Source: Bacteroidales bacterium
GTDB lineage: Bacteria; Bacteroidota; Bacteroidia; Bacteroidales; ML635J-15
Length of the DNA stretch: 6,078 nucleotides
Assembly: GCA_028701945.1 (NCBI GenBank)
Contig: JAQVPT010000225.1
Coordinates: 1-6,078, forward strand
Direction of reading: 5' to 3'
The notes beneath the pieces are model-generated. The model was not told the origin of the DNA. It did no database searches and worked only from the letters and a program-made list of their open reading frames with translations. Shown here piece after piece: positions 5,382 to 6,078 of this stretch (position 1 is its first letter; each line of letters opens with the position of its first letter). The translations under genes and the position numbers were made by a program.

Positions 5382-5413
5382 TTTGCCAAAAATCAGTTAA
5401 ATTTGCCAAAAAT
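5382..5413 (+). repeat. Pair of 12-bp direct repeats in the oxidoreductase promoter
   Basis: TTTGCCAAAAAT occurs at 5382-5393 and again at 5402-5413, so the copies are 20 bases apart, about two helical turns. The second copy begins within the -7 element and covers the expected start of transcription. This is the geometry of a repressor operator, but it may also be a simple local duplication. Confidence 0.5.
5398..5405 (+). promoter_or_regulatory. Bacteroidota-type -7 promoter element for the oxidoreductase gene
   Basis: TAAATTTG matches TAnnTTTG exactly. Transcription would start near 5412, giving a leader of only about eight bases before the ATG at 5420. The TTTG at 5382-5385 is too close to be a -33 box; the T-rich TTTTTCG at 5371-5377 is at about the right distance but does not match well. 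Confidence 0.45.
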
Positions 5414-5419
5414 ATAATT

Positions 5420-5998
5420 ATGAAAGCACTTATTATATACGCAAATTACAAAGAGGAAAGTTTTACTGGAGCAATTAAAGACACTTTAGCTGAAACATTT
5501 CACAAAAACGGGCACGAAGTTGTTATTAGAGACCTTTATGAAATAAAATTCAATCCAGTACTAAGTAAAAAAGATCTCGAAGCTATCGATAATGAAATAT
5601 TTCCTGTTGATATCATGAATGAACAAAAATTTATTCAATGGGCCGATCTTATATGCTTTGTATATCCTATTTGGTGGTCAGGAATGCCAGCTATTCTTAA
5701 AGGTTATATCGAAAGAGTATTTGTGCAGGGATATGCGTTTGAATTTGATCAAAATAATGCAATACCAAAACTAACAGACAAAAAAATTATTATATTTAAC
5801 ACTACTGGCTCCAAAAAAGTTTTAAAAGACCCAAAAAGAATTGACGCATTAAACACACTTACTCACGATTGCATTTTTGGATTTTGCGGAATGCAAGTAA
5901 TCGAGCATAAGTACTTTACTGCTATATCGCAAGCTAGTGAAATAGAAAAACAGAATATCTTTGATGAAGTCCGACAAATTGCAACACGAGTTTTATAA
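5420..5998 (+). CDS. Flavodoxin-fold NAD(P)H oxidoreductase (Flavodoxin_2 / NQO-like)
   Basis: This 192-residue soluble protein belongs to the Flavodoxin_2 family, which includes NQO1, MdaB, KefF and YwrO: FMN or FAD enzymes that reduce quinones and related compounds with NAD(P)H in two-electron steps. Evidence is the N-terminal strand MKALIIYANYKEESF with the flavin phosphate loop around 8-16, and the hallmark VYPIWWSGMPAILKGYIERVF (81-101), followed by GYAF. The family's usual AHP after the first strand reads ANY here, a tolerated variation. The length is normal and no signal peptide is present, so it should be cytoplasmic. It has its own promoter element after the upstream terminator. A 12-bp direct repeat overlaps the promoter and may be an operator. 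Quinone reduction is the likely role, but the substrate cannot be read from sequence. Confidence 0.87.
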   Translation: MKALIIYANYKEESFTGAIKDTLAETFHKNGHEVVIRDLYEIKFNPVLSKKDLEAIDNEIFPVDIMNEQKFIQWADLICFVYPIWWSGMPAILKGYIERVFVQGYAFEFDQNNAIPKLTDKKIIIFNTTGSKKVLKDPKRIDALNTLTHDCIFGFCGMQVIEHKYFTAISQASEIEKQNIFDEVRQIATRVL

Positions 5999-6078
5999 AC
6001 GAAGGCTTTCACTTACTTTGTCTCAATTCACTTATTAACAATTTCAATAATCAATCAAGTTTGAACCGAGAACTAATG
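5999..6078. other. Terminal intergenic sequence ending on a possible start codon
   Basis: No hairpin terminator follows the oxidoreductase stop. CAAGTTTG at 6056-6063 is one base off the TAnnTTTG element, and an ATG occupies the last three bases (6076-6078), about 13 bases later. This spacing resembles that of the other genes here, so a plus-strand gene may begin at 6076, but only one codon is visible. Confidence 0.2.

Overview
The window is AT-rich DNA, most likely from a member of the Bacteroidota (Bacteroidales or a related order). Two things point there. The gene families are typical of the phylum: a secreted aminopeptidase C, a short RsmI-like methylase and a PhnP-like hydrolase that begins LGTGTSQG. 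In addition, four of the five complete genes have, or are transcribed with, a TAnnTTTG element just upstream of the start, which is the -7 box of the Bacteroidota primary sigma factor, and mostly lack a strong Shine-Dalgarno sequence. The assignment is an inference; there is no rRNA or other decisive marker.

Layout. Positions 1-192 hold a palindrome-rich segment bounded by a perfect 14-bp inverted repeat; its left arm touches the window edge. A minus-strand open frame (78 down to 1) lies inside it and may be the start of a gene leaving the window. Then comes a minus-strand pair read from 2804 to 258: an RsmI-like SAM-dependent methyltransferase followed 12 bases later by a 608-residue membrane flavoprotein. 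Positions 2805-3143 form a divergent intergenic region with an 8-bp tandem repeat array. Three plus-strand genes follow, each apparently with its own promoter: a PhnP-like metallo-beta-lactamase-fold hydrolase (3162-3929), an exported bleomycin-hydrolase-type cysteine aminopeptidase (4084-5286, with an intrinsic terminator at 5314-5341), and a flavodoxin-fold NAD(P)H oxidoreductase (5420-5998). The last 80 bases are intergenic and end on an ATG.

The most interesting gene is the 608-residue protein. In one chain it joins a signal anchor, an extracytoplasmic FMN-binding domain with a covalent-flavinylation motif (DAVSGAT), a NosR/NapH-like membrane core with two CxxxCP iron-sulfur motifs, and a complete nitroreductase domain at the C-terminus. 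This reads as a self-contained transmembrane electron-transfer chain with its own terminal reductase. Helix counting suggests the nitroreductase faces the periplasm, but that depends on the number of helices. The other genes look like ordinary housekeeping or accessory functions and do not form an obvious pathway with it.
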